A stretch of DNA of 64,000 nt from Hydrogenophilales bacterium 28-61-23 (GTDB lineage: Bacteria; Pseudomonadota; Gammaproteobacteria; Burkholderiales; Thiobacillaceae): contig NCGJ01000006.1 in assembly GCA_002281555.1 (NCBI GenBank), forward strand, positions 62,001-126,000, written 5' to 3'. Positions 38,165 to 47,182 of the stretch are shown piece by piece. The notes beneath the pieces were generated by a model. It was not told the DNA's origin, did no database searches, and saw nothing but the letters and a program-made list of their open reading frames with translations. Position 1 is the first letter of the stretch; every line of letters begins with the position of its first letter. The position numbers and the translations under genes were made by a program.

Positions 38165-38191
38165 CGTAGGCCGGCAATCCTTTGCCGGCCT
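38165..38191. repeat. REP-like palindrome, copy 1
   Basis: CGTAGGCCGGCAATCC-TTTGCCGGCCT is an almost perfect palindrome between convergent lapD and radA; a near-identical palindrome lies at 52737-52763. It is probably an interspersed repeat that may also act as a transcription barrier. Confidence 0.6.
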
Positions 38192-38236
38192 GGCGTAATG
38201 CGGTATTACCGACCCGGGATTGACACTCCGCGAGCG

Positions 38237-39598
38237 CTACAAACTCCGGAAGAACTCCAAAGCCTCGGCCAGACTCGCCACGCCGACCACCTCCATGCCG
38301 ACGATCTTGGCGTCCTTGCCTTTGGGCAGATTGGCTTTCGGGCATAGCGCCTGGGTGAAACCGAGCTTGGCGGCTTCCTTCAGGCGTTCCTGGCCGCGCT
38401 GCACCGGACGAATTTCGCCGGCCAGGCCGATTTCGCCGAACACCGCGAGCCGATGCGGGATCGGCTTGTTGCGCAGCGACGAGACCACCGCCATCGCCAC
38501 AGCCAGATCGACCGCCGGCTCGGTGATCTTGACGCCGCCGACCGCGTTGACGAACACATCCTGGTCGTAGCAGGCAATGCCGCCGTGGCGGTGCAGCACG
38601 GCCAGCAACATGGCCAGGCGATTGCCGTCGAGACCAACGGTCAGACGACGCGGATTCGGCGCGTGCGCGGCATCGACCAGTGCCTGGATTTCAACCAGCA
38701 ACGGCCGCGTGCCTTCCTGCGCGACGACGACGCAGGAACCCGGCGCTTCGCGTTCGTCACGGGTCAAAAACAGCGCCGACGGATTCGCCACGCCCTTCAG
38801 GCCCTTGTCGGTCATCGCGAACACGCCGAGTTCGTTGACCGCGCCATAGCGGTTCTTGAACGCGCGCACCAGCCGGAAGCTGGAACTGGTGTCGCCCTCG
38901 AAATACAGCACGGTATCGACGATGTGTTCCAGCACGCGCGGGCCGGCCAGCGTGCCTTCCTTGGTGACATGGCCGACCAGCAGAATGGTGATGCCGGCCT
39001 GCTTGGCATGGCGGGTCAGTTCCTGCGCGCATTCGCGCACCTGCGCGACGCTGCCCGGCGCGGATTGCAGTTGATCGGTGTAGACGGTCTGGATCGAGTC
39101 GATCACCGCGACTTCCGGGCGTTCCGCCTTGAGCGTGGCAAAGATCGCTTCCAGCCGGATTTCGGTCAGCAACGGGATATCCGCGTGCAAGCCGAGCCGG
39201 CGCGCGCGCATGGCGATTTGCGCGGCCGATTCTTCGCCGCTGACATACAAGGTACGGCAACGCGCGCTGAGTTCGGCCAGGGCCTGCAGCAACAGGGTGG
39301 ATTTGCCGATGCCTGGATCGCCACCGATCAGGACGACGCCGCCGCCGACCAGGCCGCCGCCGAGCACGCGGTCGAATTCGGGCAGACCGGTCGCCATGCG
39401 CGGCGTATCGATCGCCTGCACGGCTGAAAGCCGAACCACATCGCCGCTCGCCGCCAGGGCTTGAAACCGGCTCGGCTTGGCTTCGCGCACCGATTCGGTC
39501 AACGTGTTCCAGGCCATGCAATGCGGGCACTGCCCCTGCCATTTGCTGGTTTGCCCGCCGCACTCGGAGCAGACATAGGTGGTGGTTGATTTCGCCAT
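38237..39598 (-). CDS. radA: DNA repair protein RadA
   Basis: A 453-residue RecA-like branch-migration helicase. The N-terminal zinc finger has C10, C13, C24 and C27. Walker A is GGDPGIGKST (92-101); the RadA-specific KNRYG motif is present; and the C-terminal Lon-like domain includes VNAVGGVKITEPAVDLA and GEIRPVQRGQERLKEA. Length is normal. Monocistronic, convergent with lapD. Confidence 0.97.
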   Translation of the reverse strand: MAKSTTTYVCSECGGQTSKWQGQCPHCMAWNTLTESVREAKPSRFQALAASGDVVRLSAVQAIDTPRMATGLPEFDRVLGGGLVGGGVVLIGGDPGIGKSTLLLQALAELSARCRTLYVSGEESAAQIAMRARRLGLHADIPLLTEIRLEAIFATLKAERPEVAVIDSIQTVYTDQLQSAPGSVAQVRECAQELTRHAKQAGITILLVGHVTKEGTLAGPRVLEHIVDTVLYFEGDTSSSFRLVRAFKNRYGAVNELGVFAMTDKGLKGVANPSALFLTRDEREAPGSCVVVAQEGTRPLLVEIQALVDAAHAPNPRRLTVGLDGNRLAMLLAVLHRHGGIACYDQDVFVNAVGGVKITEPAVDLAVAMAVVSSLRNKPIPHRLAVFGEIGLAGEIRPVQRGQERLKEAAKLGFTQALCPKANLPKGKDAKIVGMEVVGVASLAEALEFFRSL

Positions 39599-39758
39599 GC
39601 GGCCTTATAGCCGCCCGCCACCATGCAGGCAAGACGGCATGCAATCCAGCCAGCTCCGGCTGGCTGGCCCCTGCCATTCCGCTTATCATCGCGACTGAAC
39701 GTTTTCTCTCGACCCAACCTGTCCGCCGCTCCGGCAGACCTCCAGACCCAGGATCAAC

Positions 39759-41009
39759 ATGAAATGTGTGGATGATTTCCGCTTCCGCTTAGGCCAGCAC
39801 GAATTGGTGCCCATCATGATCGGCGGCATGGGAGTCGACATCTCGACGGTTGAACTGGCACTGGAAGCGGCCCGTCTGGGTGGCGTCGGCCATATCTCGG
39901 ATGCCATGGCGCCCACCGTCATCGACCGACATTTCAAGACCCGCTTCGTCAAGGACAAGCTCAAGCTTTACAAGGAAAACGTGACCAATCTGGCCGACAA
40001 ATCGTTGGTCAAATTTCATCTGGGCGAACTGGAAGAGGCCACCCGCATGCATGTGCGGCGGGCGATGGACGCCAAACAGGGTTCGGGCATGGTGTTCATC
40101 AACGTCATGGAAAAACTGACCATGAACGCGCCCAAGGACACCCTGAAAGTACGCTTGAATGCCGCGCTCGATGCCGGCATCGACGGCATCACGCTGGCCG
40201 CCGGCCTGCATCTGGGCTCGTTCGCGCTGATGGAAGAACACGCGCGCTTCCGCGATGCCAAGCTCGGCATCATCGTGTCCAGCTTGCGCGCCCTGCAGTT
40301 GTTCCTGCGCAAGAACGGCCGCACCAACCGTCTGCCCGATTACGTTGTGGTGGAAGGCCCGCTGGCTGGCGGCCATCTGGGCTTTGGCATGGACTGGGCG
40401 CAATACGATCTGGCTGTCATCGTGGCCGAAATTCAAGCCTGGCTGAAGACGGAACATATCGATATTCCGCTGATTCCGGCCGGCGGCATCTTCACCGGCA
40501 GCGACGCCACCGCCTTTCTTGAACACGGCGCGGCCGCCGTGCAGGTCGCCACCCGGTTTACCGTGACCAAGGAATGCGGCCTGCCCGACCCGGTCAAGCA
40601 GGAATACTTCAAGGCCAACGAGGCGGACATCGAAGTCAACGGCATTTCCCCCACCGGTTACCCGATGCGCATGATCAAGGGCAGCCCGGGCATCGGCGCC
40701 GGCACCCATCCCAACTGTGAATCGTTCGGTTACCTGCTCGATGCCAATGGCCGCTGCGCCTACATCGATGCCTACAACCGCGAGGCCGCGGCACATCCGG
40801 GCGAGAAGAAAATCAAGGTCATGGACAAGACCTGTCTATGCACCCACATGCGCGACTTCAACATCTGGACCTGCGGCCAGTACACCTACCGGCTGAAGGA
40901 CACCTCGTCGAAGCTGGCGGACGGCAACTACAGCCTGCTGACCGCCGAACATGTCTTTCACGACTACCAGTTCAGCAAAGACGGCAAGGTCGCGCTGCCT
41001 TCGAATTAA
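39759..41009 (+). CDS. Nitronate monooxygenase family flavoprotein
   Basis: A 416-residue TIM-barrel FMN protein of the 2-nitropropane dioxygenase/nitronate monooxygenase family: IGGMGVDIS at the N-terminus, VVEGPLAGGHLGFG, IPAGGIFTGSDATAFLEHGAAAVQVATRF. It is longer than class I enzymes by a C-terminal extension with conserved cysteines (CLCTHM, WTCGQ). The extension resembles versions that occur near lipid metabolism genes, so the physiological substrate may not be a nitronate. Monocistronic. Confidence 0.8.
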   Translation: MKCVDDFRFRLGQHELVPIMIGGMGVDISTVELALEAARLGGVGHISDAMAPTVIDRHFKTRFVKDKLKLYKENVTNLADKSLVKFHLGELEEATRMHVRRAMDAKQGSGMVFINVMEKLTMNAPKDTLKVRLNAALDAGIDGITLAAGLHLGSFALMEEHARFRDAKLGIIVSSLRALQLFLRKNGRTNRLPDYVVVEGPLAGGHLGFGMDWAQYDLAVIVAEIQAWLKTEHIDIPLIPAGGIFTGSDATAFLEHGAAAVQVATRFTVTKECGLPDPVKQEYFKANEADIEVNGISPTGYPMRMIKGSPGIGAGTHPNCESFGYLLDANGRCAYIDAYNREAAAHPGEKKIKVMDKTCLCTHMRDFNIWTCGQYTYRLKDTSSKLADGNYSLLTAEHVFHDYQFSKDGKVALPSN

Positions 41010-41030
41010 TTTCGCGGCTTCGCGGGACTT

Positions 41031-43169
41031 TCAGACCCGCGCCGCCAACTCCGCGCACAGCATGGTCAGCGGCTTGGCTTCCGCGAAATGGTGGCCCTGG
41101 CCGTAATCGACGCCTAATGCCTTGAGCGCATCCACGGTCGCCTGGTCTTCGACATATTCGGCCACCGTCTTGATACCCATGATGCGCGCGACTTTGGCGA
41201 TGGCTTCGACCATGGCCGCATCGACCGGATCGCGCGCCATGTCGCGCACGAACGCGCCATCGATTTTCAGGTAATCCACCGCCAGGTTATGCAGATAGGC
41301 AAACGACGAGAGTCCGCTGCCGAAGTCATCCAGCGCGAACTTGCAACCCAAAGTCTTCAGGTTTTCGATCAAGACCAGCACCGTTTCCAGATTCGAAATG
41401 GCGGTGGTTTCGGTGATTTCGAAGCAAAACTGTGGCGCGATGGCCGCGTTTTCCCGCATCACTTTATGAATGAAAACCTGGAATTGCGTATCGCTCAACG
41501 ACGCCCCGGACAAATTGATGCTGACCATGACAGGTTTTTCAAGTGAAGCGTTCATGCCGGGTACGCATACGGCCAGAGCGCGTTCGATCACCCATCGATC
41601 GATCATCGGCATCAGTTGATAGCGCTCCGCGGCGGGAATGAAAGCCATCGGCAAAACCGGAGATTCCTCGTCATGCAGGCGCAACAGCAATTCGTAATGC
41701 GGTTCCGAGGTTGAATCGGCCAGCGCGACGATAGGCTGGTAATAGAGCTGGAAATGATCCGCCTGCATGGCCCGCTTCAAACGTCCCACCCATTCCATCT
41801 CGCCGCGCCGGCGTTCGACTTCCTCATCGCCGCGCCGGTACAACCGAACTTTGTTGCGGCCGGCGTCTTTGGCGGCATAGCAGGCGGCATCGGCCGCGCT
41901 CATCAGATGCGCCGTATCGGGCCAATGCCGATCCAGCTCGACCAGTCCGATGCTGGCGCCAACCTGGTAGACGCGGCCGTTCCATGAGAAGCGGAAATCG
42001 CCGATCAAGTGGCGCAGTTTTTCTCCGAGTTGCTCGCCAACCGGGGCACTGCACTCATTCAGCAACACACCGAACTCATCGCCGCCCAGACGCGCGATGA
42101 CGTCACTGCCGCGCAATGATTGCCGCATCGCGCTCGCAAGTTGACGCAACAGCTCATCGCCGGCCTGGTGTCCGCTGGTATCGTTGACCAGTTTGAACTG
42201 GTCCAGATCGAGATAAAGCAGGCAATGCCGCATGTCGGTCTGCTGGGTCGAATCCCAGGCCTGTTGCAGCGCGGCATCGAAGCCGTGCCGGTTCAACAAT
42301 CCGGTCAGGGGGTCGTGGCTGGCCTGCCAGGACAGCTTGGCGGTCGCGGCGCGAATTTTTTCCTGTAGCGTGTCGTAAGAGTTTTTCAGTTCCGCGGCCA
42401 TATGATTGATACCGCGTTCCAGAACCGCGAATTCGCCGCCGGTTTCGATTTTTACCCGCGCGTTAAGATCGCCCGCCGCAATTTTTTCCACCGCTTCCGT
42501 CAGCATGCCGATCGGCTGAACGATATTGCGCCCGAGACGCCAGGCCAGCAGGCCAGCCAGCAACAAGCCGAGGCCGGTGATCGACAGACCATACAGCAAT
42601 CTGGATTGTTGCCTGGCTCGCGTCGACAGGCGCGAAACCTCCAAGGCGACATGGCCCAGCTTGATGTCATCCCGCGCGGCGGCGCTCGATATCACATTCA
42701 CTCCGCCCAGCGCCGCATCCTCGATTGCCAAAGGCTGCAGAACAACCGGGGCGATAACCAGAATGGTCTCCTCGCTACGAGCCAGCAGGTTGGAATTGCT
42801 TGCCTGGCTCTGATAAGGCTGGAGCAGAAGCCGTGGCTGGCCGATTCTGAAAATCTCACGCCCCTGGCGATCGCTGACGATGGCGACCCGGATGTCGGAA
42901 TCGCTGACCGATGAACGAACCAGACGCGAGAGTTCATCGCGATTGCCGGAAAACAGGGAAAACTCGCAAGCCTTGGCCAGTTGTCCAACCTGATCGAGCG
43001 CGCGCCGCTCCAGCGCGCGATCCATCTCCTGATAAGCGGCAACCAAGTAATACCAGGACAAACCGGTGGCCACGAGCAATAAAGGCAACAAGGTCAGCAC
43101 CAACATGCGGACGCGTATGCCGTAATTCCATATCCAGTGCTTGGGGCTGTTCAAGATGTTTTTACTCAC
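41031..43169 (-). CDS. HAMP-GGDEF-EAL c-di-GMP protein
   Basis: A 712-residue inner-membrane protein. Two membrane helices (about 21-43 and 190-210) bound a periplasmic region; a HAMP domain follows, then GGDEF with an intact LGGDEFGVLL motif and an EAL domain whose signature reads ELL (HYELLLRLHD) with DDFGSG intact. The ELL variant is compatible with phosphodiesterase activity. It overlaps the stop of the upstream periplasmic binding protein gene by 8 bases, a coupling that suggests the binding protein delivers a ligand signal to this receptor. Confidence 0.9.
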   Translation of the reverse strand: MSKNILNSPKHWIWNYGIRVRMLVLTLLPLLLVATGLSWYYLVAAYQEMDRALERRALDQVGQLAKACEFSLFSGNRDELSRLVRSSVSDSDIRVAIVSDRQGREIFRIGQPRLLLQPYQSQASNSNLLARSEETILVIAPVVLQPLAIEDAALGGVNVISSAAARDDIKLGHVALEVSRLSTRARQQSRLLYGLSITGLGLLLAGLLAWRLGRNIVQPIGMLTEAVEKIAAGDLNARVKIETGGEFAVLERGINHMAAELKNSYDTLQEKIRAATAKLSWQASHDPLTGLLNRHGFDAALQQAWDSTQQTDMRHCLLYLDLDQFKLVNDTSGHQAGDELLRQLASAMRQSLRGSDVIARLGGDEFGVLLNECSAPVGEQLGEKLRHLIGDFRFSWNGRVYQVGASIGLVELDRHWPDTAHLMSAADAACYAAKDAGRNKVRLYRRGDEEVERRRGEMEWVGRLKRAMQADHFQLYYQPIVALADSTSEPHYELLLRLHDEESPVLPMAFIPAAERYQLMPMIDRWVIERALAVCVPGMNASLEKPVMVSINLSGASLSDTQFQVFIHKVMRENAAIAPQFCFEITETTAISNLETVLVLIENLKTLGCKFALDDFGSGLSSFAYLHNLAVDYLKIDGAFVRDMARDPVDAAMVEAIAKVARIMGIKTVAEYVEDQATVDALKALGVDYGQGHHFAEAKPLTMLCAELAARV

Positions 43170-44094
43170 TTTGCGCGCCTAGCTTGCGACGAATATCGGC
43201 TTCATTCGGCAAGCTCACACCGAGAGAACGCGCGACATGCTGATTGAATGCGATCGAGAATGCGCTCGAGTACTGCGGCGGCGGCAATTCACCGCCCTCC
43301 GCCAGGCGAGCCATCATCTGCGCCCCCTGAGAGCCGATCTGCGCGGGAGAGGCGTAAACACTGGCCACGGCGCCCGCTTTAGACAGTCCTTGCGAAAAAC
43401 CCAGTACCGGGACGCGGTAACGGTAAGTCGTCAGCAACACGTTCTGTGCATTGCCGGCATTGATGGCGACCGCATCCGGCACCAGCAGCAACACATCGCT
43501 CTCAGGCAACACTTGGCGCAACGCTTGCGCCACATCGTCCGCGGAATCCACGGTTGCCACGTTGATCTCGAAATTTCGACGCGCGGACTCCTGCGCCAGC
43601 ACCTTGACTACGCCCGCGTTTTCCTTGGAAACCAGCAACCCGACTCGACGCGCGGAAGGGAAAGCGGCGCCGATCAGGCCCAAGGAGCGGGCGGGAGGCT
43701 GATCGATATAGACGGCCGAGATTTTTTTGCGCGCCAGATTGGCCGGCCATTGCAATTTCTCGCTGACCGCGCGCGGAACCATCAAAGACAGCACGGCGGC
43801 TTGGCCGCCAGAATTTTCAACCGGATAGTTTTGAGCGATGTATCGCGCCGCCTGGACACCGACCGGCACGATCAGGCTGGCCGAACGCGCCATGTCGGAG
43901 ACTTGCGCGGCGGTGAGATCGGCCAGGGACGAGACCTTGGTCGTCCGGTTCGCGCCGACACCGCCGCGAAATGCTTTCGCCGCCTCCTGATAGGCGATAC
44001 CGGAATCGCTCAGGATGAGGTGTATGACCCCTTCCGCCCAGGCTGGTTGTAGCGCCAAGCCAAGCAAAAAAAACAGGAATAACCGACGCGACAT
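43162..44094 (-). CDS. Periplasmic ABC-type solute-binding protein (TrpX-like family)
   Basis: A 310-residue exported protein (signal peptide about 1-20, ending AWA). The body has the two-lobed fold sequence of the ABC_sub_bind family (LILSDSGIAYQEAAKAFRGG; LLVSKENAGVVKVLAQESARR; VPVLGFSQGLSKAGAVASVYASPAQIGSQGA). No transporter genes adjoin. Instead it is translationally coupled to the GGDEF/EAL gene, so it is more likely a ligand sensor than a transport component. Ligand unknown. Confidence 0.8.
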   Translation of the reverse strand: MSRRLFLFFLLGLALQPAWAEGVIHLILSDSGIAYQEAAKAFRGGVGANRTTKVSSLADLTAAQVSDMARSASLIVPVGVQAARYIAQNYPVENSGGQAAVLSLMVPRAVSEKLQWPANLARKKISAVYIDQPPARSLGLIGAAFPSARRVGLLVSKENAGVVKVLAQESARRNFEINVATVDSADDVAQALRQVLPESDVLLLVPDAVAINAGNAQNVLLTTYRYRVPVLGFSQGLSKAGAVASVYASPAQIGSQGAQMMARLAEGGELPPPQYSSAFSIAFNQHVARSLGVSLPNEADIRRKLGAQSE

Positions 44095-44416
44095 GCCTCA
44101 GGCCGGAGCACGGCTTTCGAAAATCGGGCTGGATTGCAGCTTGGCCTCTGGAAACAGGGCACCCGGATCATCCCGCTTAGCGGCGGAACAGCACGCTCGC
44201 GTCATTTCGTCTCCCTTTGATCAGTCTCAAAAATATCCGCATTCATTGCATTGCCAGTCATACCGACAATATCGCTTGAGCACGACGGCCATGTCGATAT
44301 GTCAAAAGTCATACATCGACAAAAAAACCTATCCAAGAAGAAGGCTCTGCCGCTTTTCGCATCGCATACAAGCAAGCAATGGATTCTTTTCGTAAATCCC
44401 GGGGGGCGCTGCGATT
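44095..44416. other. Intergenic region upstream of the binding protein gene
   Basis: About 322 bases, AT-richer in the middle (44210-44400). It should contain the promoter of the binding protein/GGDEF-EAL pair. The ORF 44202-44441 has no family support. No RNA gene or clear terminator was recognised. Confidence 0.45.
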
Positions 44417-45106
44417 TCACCAGGCAGGAACTTCGCCGCACTCTTTTGCCAGTCCGGCCAGATAAGCGCCGTGCAGCGCCACTTCGGCCTCGCTTGCGCG
44501 TTGCACTTTGAGTTGGAGCGGGCCGCTTGATTTGCGTTGCAGTACCACATCTGTCGCAATTGTCGGCTGGCCGATATCGATGCCCAACGTTTCCTGGCCG
44601 CGCGTCATGGCGAGATAAACCTCGGCCAGCAATTGCGCATCCAGCAGCGCGCCGTGAAAAGTGCGACCGGCGTTATCGACGAAATAACGCCGGCACAGCG
44701 CATCGAGATTGTTTTTCTGGCCGGGATGCAGTTGCTTGGCCAGTTTCAGCGTATCAAGTACTTCGCAATAGCGCTTCATAGGGCCGTCTTCAATACGTGA
44801 CAGCTCACTGTTGAGAAAACCGATATCGAATGGCGCGTTATGGATGACCAGCTCGGCATCGCGGACGAATTCGAGAAAATCAGGGGCGACATCTGAAAAA
44901 CGAGGTTTGTCGGACAAGAATTCGCGGCTCAAGCCATGCACCGCCAAGGCGCCGGCATCGATGTCGCGCTCCGGGTTCAGATAGACGTGATAAGTCGCGC
45001 CGGTAATGCGGCGATTGAGAATTTCCAGCGCACCGATTTCAATGACGCGGTGGCCTTGGGCGGGGTCCAGCCCGGTGGTTTCGGTATCAAGAACGATCTG
45101 ACGCAT
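44417..45106 (-). CDS. dnaQ: DNA polymerase III epsilon (proofreading) subunit
   Basis: A 229-residue DEDDh 3'-5' exonuclease. ExoI: LDTETTGLDP; ExoII: VIHNAPFDIGFLN; ExoIII: HGALLDAQLLAEVYL with the catalytic His. The C-terminal 45 residues carry the part that binds the alpha subunit. Lies 17 bases after rnhA, same strand. Confidence 0.97.
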   Translation of the reverse strand: MRQIVLDTETTGLDPAQGHRVIEIGALEILNRRITGATYHVYLNPERDIDAGALAVHGLSREFLSDKPRFSDVAPDFLEFVRDAELVIHNAPFDIGFLNSELSRIEDGPMKRYCEVLDTLKLAKQLHPGQKNNLDALCRRYFVDNAGRTFHGALLDAQLLAEVYLAMTRGQETLGIDIGQPTIATDVVLQRKSSGPLQLKVQRASEAEVALHGAYLAGLAKECGEVPAW

Positions 45107-45123
45107 TTTGCTTTCTGCTTTCC

Positions 45124-45573
45124 TTATGCTTTTCGCACGCCTTCGTTGGCCAACGCATCGGCGATTTCATTGCCGGGATGGCCGGCATGGCCCTTGACCC
45201 AGATCCATTCGACCCGATGCCGTGCCGCCTGCTCGGCTAGCGCGCGCCACAAATCCTGATTTTTTACCGCGCCGCCGGCGGCGGTTTTCCAGCCCCGGCG
45301 TACCCAGTTGGGCAACCATTCGGAAATGCCCTTCTGGACATATTGCGAGTCGGTATGCACGCGCACCTGGCAAGTCTGGTTGAGCGATTTGAGGCCTTCG
45401 ATCACCGCCATCAACTCCATGCGGTTGTTGGTGGTATCGCGCTGGCCGCCGCACAGACGCTTCTCGGTTTCGCCGTAGCGCAGCAAAACGCCCCAGCCGC
45501 CCAGCCCGGGATTGCCTTTGCAGGCGCCGTCGGTAAACAGATCGACAATTTTCGCATCGTTGTTATTGCTCAT
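45124..45573 (-). CDS. rnhA: Ribonuclease HI
   Basis: A 149-residue RNase H1: [19 protein letters not shown] (first Asp), [12 protein letters not shown] (Glu), [14 protein letters not shown] (second Asp) and [14 protein letters not shown] (final Asp). Removes RNA from DNA hybrids. The start overlaps the end of the upstream methyltransferase by 11 bases, and dnaQ follows closely, a classic betaproteobacterial cluster. Confidence 0.97.
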   Translation of the reverse strand: MSNNNDAKIVDLFTDGACKGNPGLGGWGVLLRYGETEKRLCGGQRDTTNNRMELMAVIEGLKSLNQTCQVRVHTDSQYVQKGISEWLPNWVRRGWKTAAGGAVKNQDLWRALAEQAARHRVEWIWVKGHAGHPGNEIADALANEGVRKA

Positions 45574-46288
45574 GCCCTACTTTCTGAGATGAAGTTCTGG
45601 TCGACTGCGCCCAGGCTGGCCGCGCAAGCCAGGCGCTTTCACGCTTGGGCGCGATAATGCGCATGCCATGCACACGCTTGACCGCATGAATCAGGTAAAC
45701 CCCGCCGCCCAAGGCCCACCAACGATCTCCCGCCGCCTCGAAAAAACCGAATCGCCCCAGCCAGGCCGCGCGATCGATCGGCGGCGCATAGCAGGCCATA
45801 CGTCCACCGATCAATTCAAACCCCATCAACGCAAGCCAATCCTTGATGCGCGGAAGGTGAATGAAGCGCCCATGCCAGGGATGCGTCGGCGTGCCACGGG
45901 CGATCTTGGCCACCATGACCCGACGCAAACCCCACAAGCTGACCGGATTGAAACCACTGATCAACAAGCGTCCTTCCGGTCGCAATACCCGCTCGGCTTC
46001 GCGCAACACCTGGTGCGGATGTTGCGAAAACTCGAGCACATGCGGCAGCGCCAGCAGATCGAGACTCTGGCTGGCGATGGGCAACAACTCCGGCGCGGCG
46101 CGCAGAGGCCCTTCGCCAATACCGGCGCAAAAACGGTGCGGCATCCGGTTGGCGCGCAGGAAATCGGTATCGCATTCCCCTATCTGCAGGGCGTGGAAGC
46201 CGAACAGATCACTGCTGACCGTATCGAACCAGGCCTGCTCGCGAGCCAGCACATATTGCCCCAGATCGCTTTCATACCAGCGCTGCAT
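45563..46288 (-). CDS. Class I SAM-dependent methyltransferase
   Basis: A 241-residue protein. Start taken at 46288 ([10 protein letters not shown]), which matches homologues beginning with QxWY..P.G; the open frame has a further 12 codons. A Methyltransf_11-type core is present ([19 protein letters not shown], then [29 protein letters not shown]). Substrate unknown. In betaproteobacteria this gene sits between gloB and rnhA, as here. Confidence 0.85.
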   Translation of the reverse strand: MQRWYESDLGQYVLAREQAWFDTVSSDLFGFHALQIGECDTDFLRANRMPHRFCAGIGEGPLRAAPELLPIASQSLDLLALPHVLEFSQHPHQVLREAERVLRPEGRLLISGFNPVSLWGLRRVMVAKIARGTPTHPWHGRFIHLPRIKDWLALMGFELIGGRMACYAPPIDRAAWLGRFGFFEAAGDRWWALGGGVYLIHAVKRVHGMRIIAPKRESAWLARPAWAQSTRTSSQKVGHEQ

Positions 46289-46326
46289 GGTTGACGCCCG
46301 GGGGCTCTCTCGAATAAATAACAAGC

Positions 46327-47103
46327 ATGATCAATGTTGAAGCCATCCCCATCCTGCAAGACAACTACGTCTGGGCCGTGCACAACGGCCGTTCGGCCAT
46401 TCTGGTCGACCCCGGCCAAGCGGGGCCGATTCTAGCGTGGCTGAAGGATCGAGGCATGATCGCGCAGGCGATCCTGGTGACCCACCACCACAATGACCAT
46501 GTCGGCGGCATTGCCGAACTGCTAGCTCACTATGCGATTCCCGTCTACGGGCCTGCCCGCGGCGTGGCCAAAACCATCCCCGCAAGAGACGGTAAAACAT
46601 TAAGTTTTGCTGGTATCGATATGATTTTTGATGTTTTTGAGACACCAGGGCACACGCTCGACCATGTCTGTTATGTCGGTCGGGATGAACATGGCGGGCC
46701 AGCCCACCTATTCTGCGGCGACACCCTGTTCTCGGTCGGCAGCGGCCGCTTGTTTGAAGGTACGCCGGCGCAAATGTATGCATCGCTCACCCGTTTGGCT
46801 GAACTGCCCGGTGACACCCAAGTCTGCTGCGCGCATGAATACACCCTGGACAACATCGCATTCGCGCTTGAAGCGGAGCCGGACAATGCCGATCTGCAGG
46901 CTCGACATGCCCAAGCTCTAGCGCTGCGCAAACGCGGCGAGGCAACTTTGCCGGTATCGATGGCGGTCGAACGCGGCACGAATCCTTTCTTGCGCTGCGA
47001 TCTGCCTGGCCTGGTTGAGGCGGCATCGCAACACTTCAAAACCGCGCTCAAGCCAGGCACAGAAACGTTTGCGGCCATTCGCACCTGGAAAGATGAGACC
47101 TGA
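46327..47103 (+). CDS. gloB: Hydroxyacylglutathione hydrolase (glyoxalase II)
   Basis: A 258-residue metallo-beta-lactamase-fold enzyme cleaving S-D-lactoylglutathione in methylglyoxal detoxification. Metal ligands H53, H55, D57 and H58 in THHHNDHVGG, H in ETPGHTLDHV, D in FCGDTLF and H in CCAHEYTLDN are intact, and the C-terminal HAGH domain has RGTNPFLRC. The start is 38 bases from the divergent methyltransferase start, so promoters overlap. Confidence 0.96.
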   Translation: MINVEAIPILQDNYVWAVHNGRSAILVDPGQAGPILAWLKDRGMIAQAILVTHHHNDHVGGIAELLAHYAIPVYGPARGVAKTIPARDGKTLSFAGIDMIFDVFETPGHTLDHVCYVGRDEHGGPAHLFCGDTLFSVGSGRLFEGTPAQMYASLTRLAELPGDTQVCCAHEYTLDNIAFALEAEPDNADLQARHAQALALRKRGEATLPVSMAVERGTNPFLRCDLPGLVEAASQHFKTALKPGTETFAAIRTWKDET

Positions 47104-47182
47104 CCCGGGCTGATTTCTCCCCAAGTCAGTTCCGGCTTGAGGCCAAACCCGGTCATACGCTAGAATCCGCAGCTACATCAAT

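Noticed and set aside
44202-44441. Small ORF in the gap before the binding protein gene
   Set aside because: No family match, no ribosome binding site, overlaps dnaQ.
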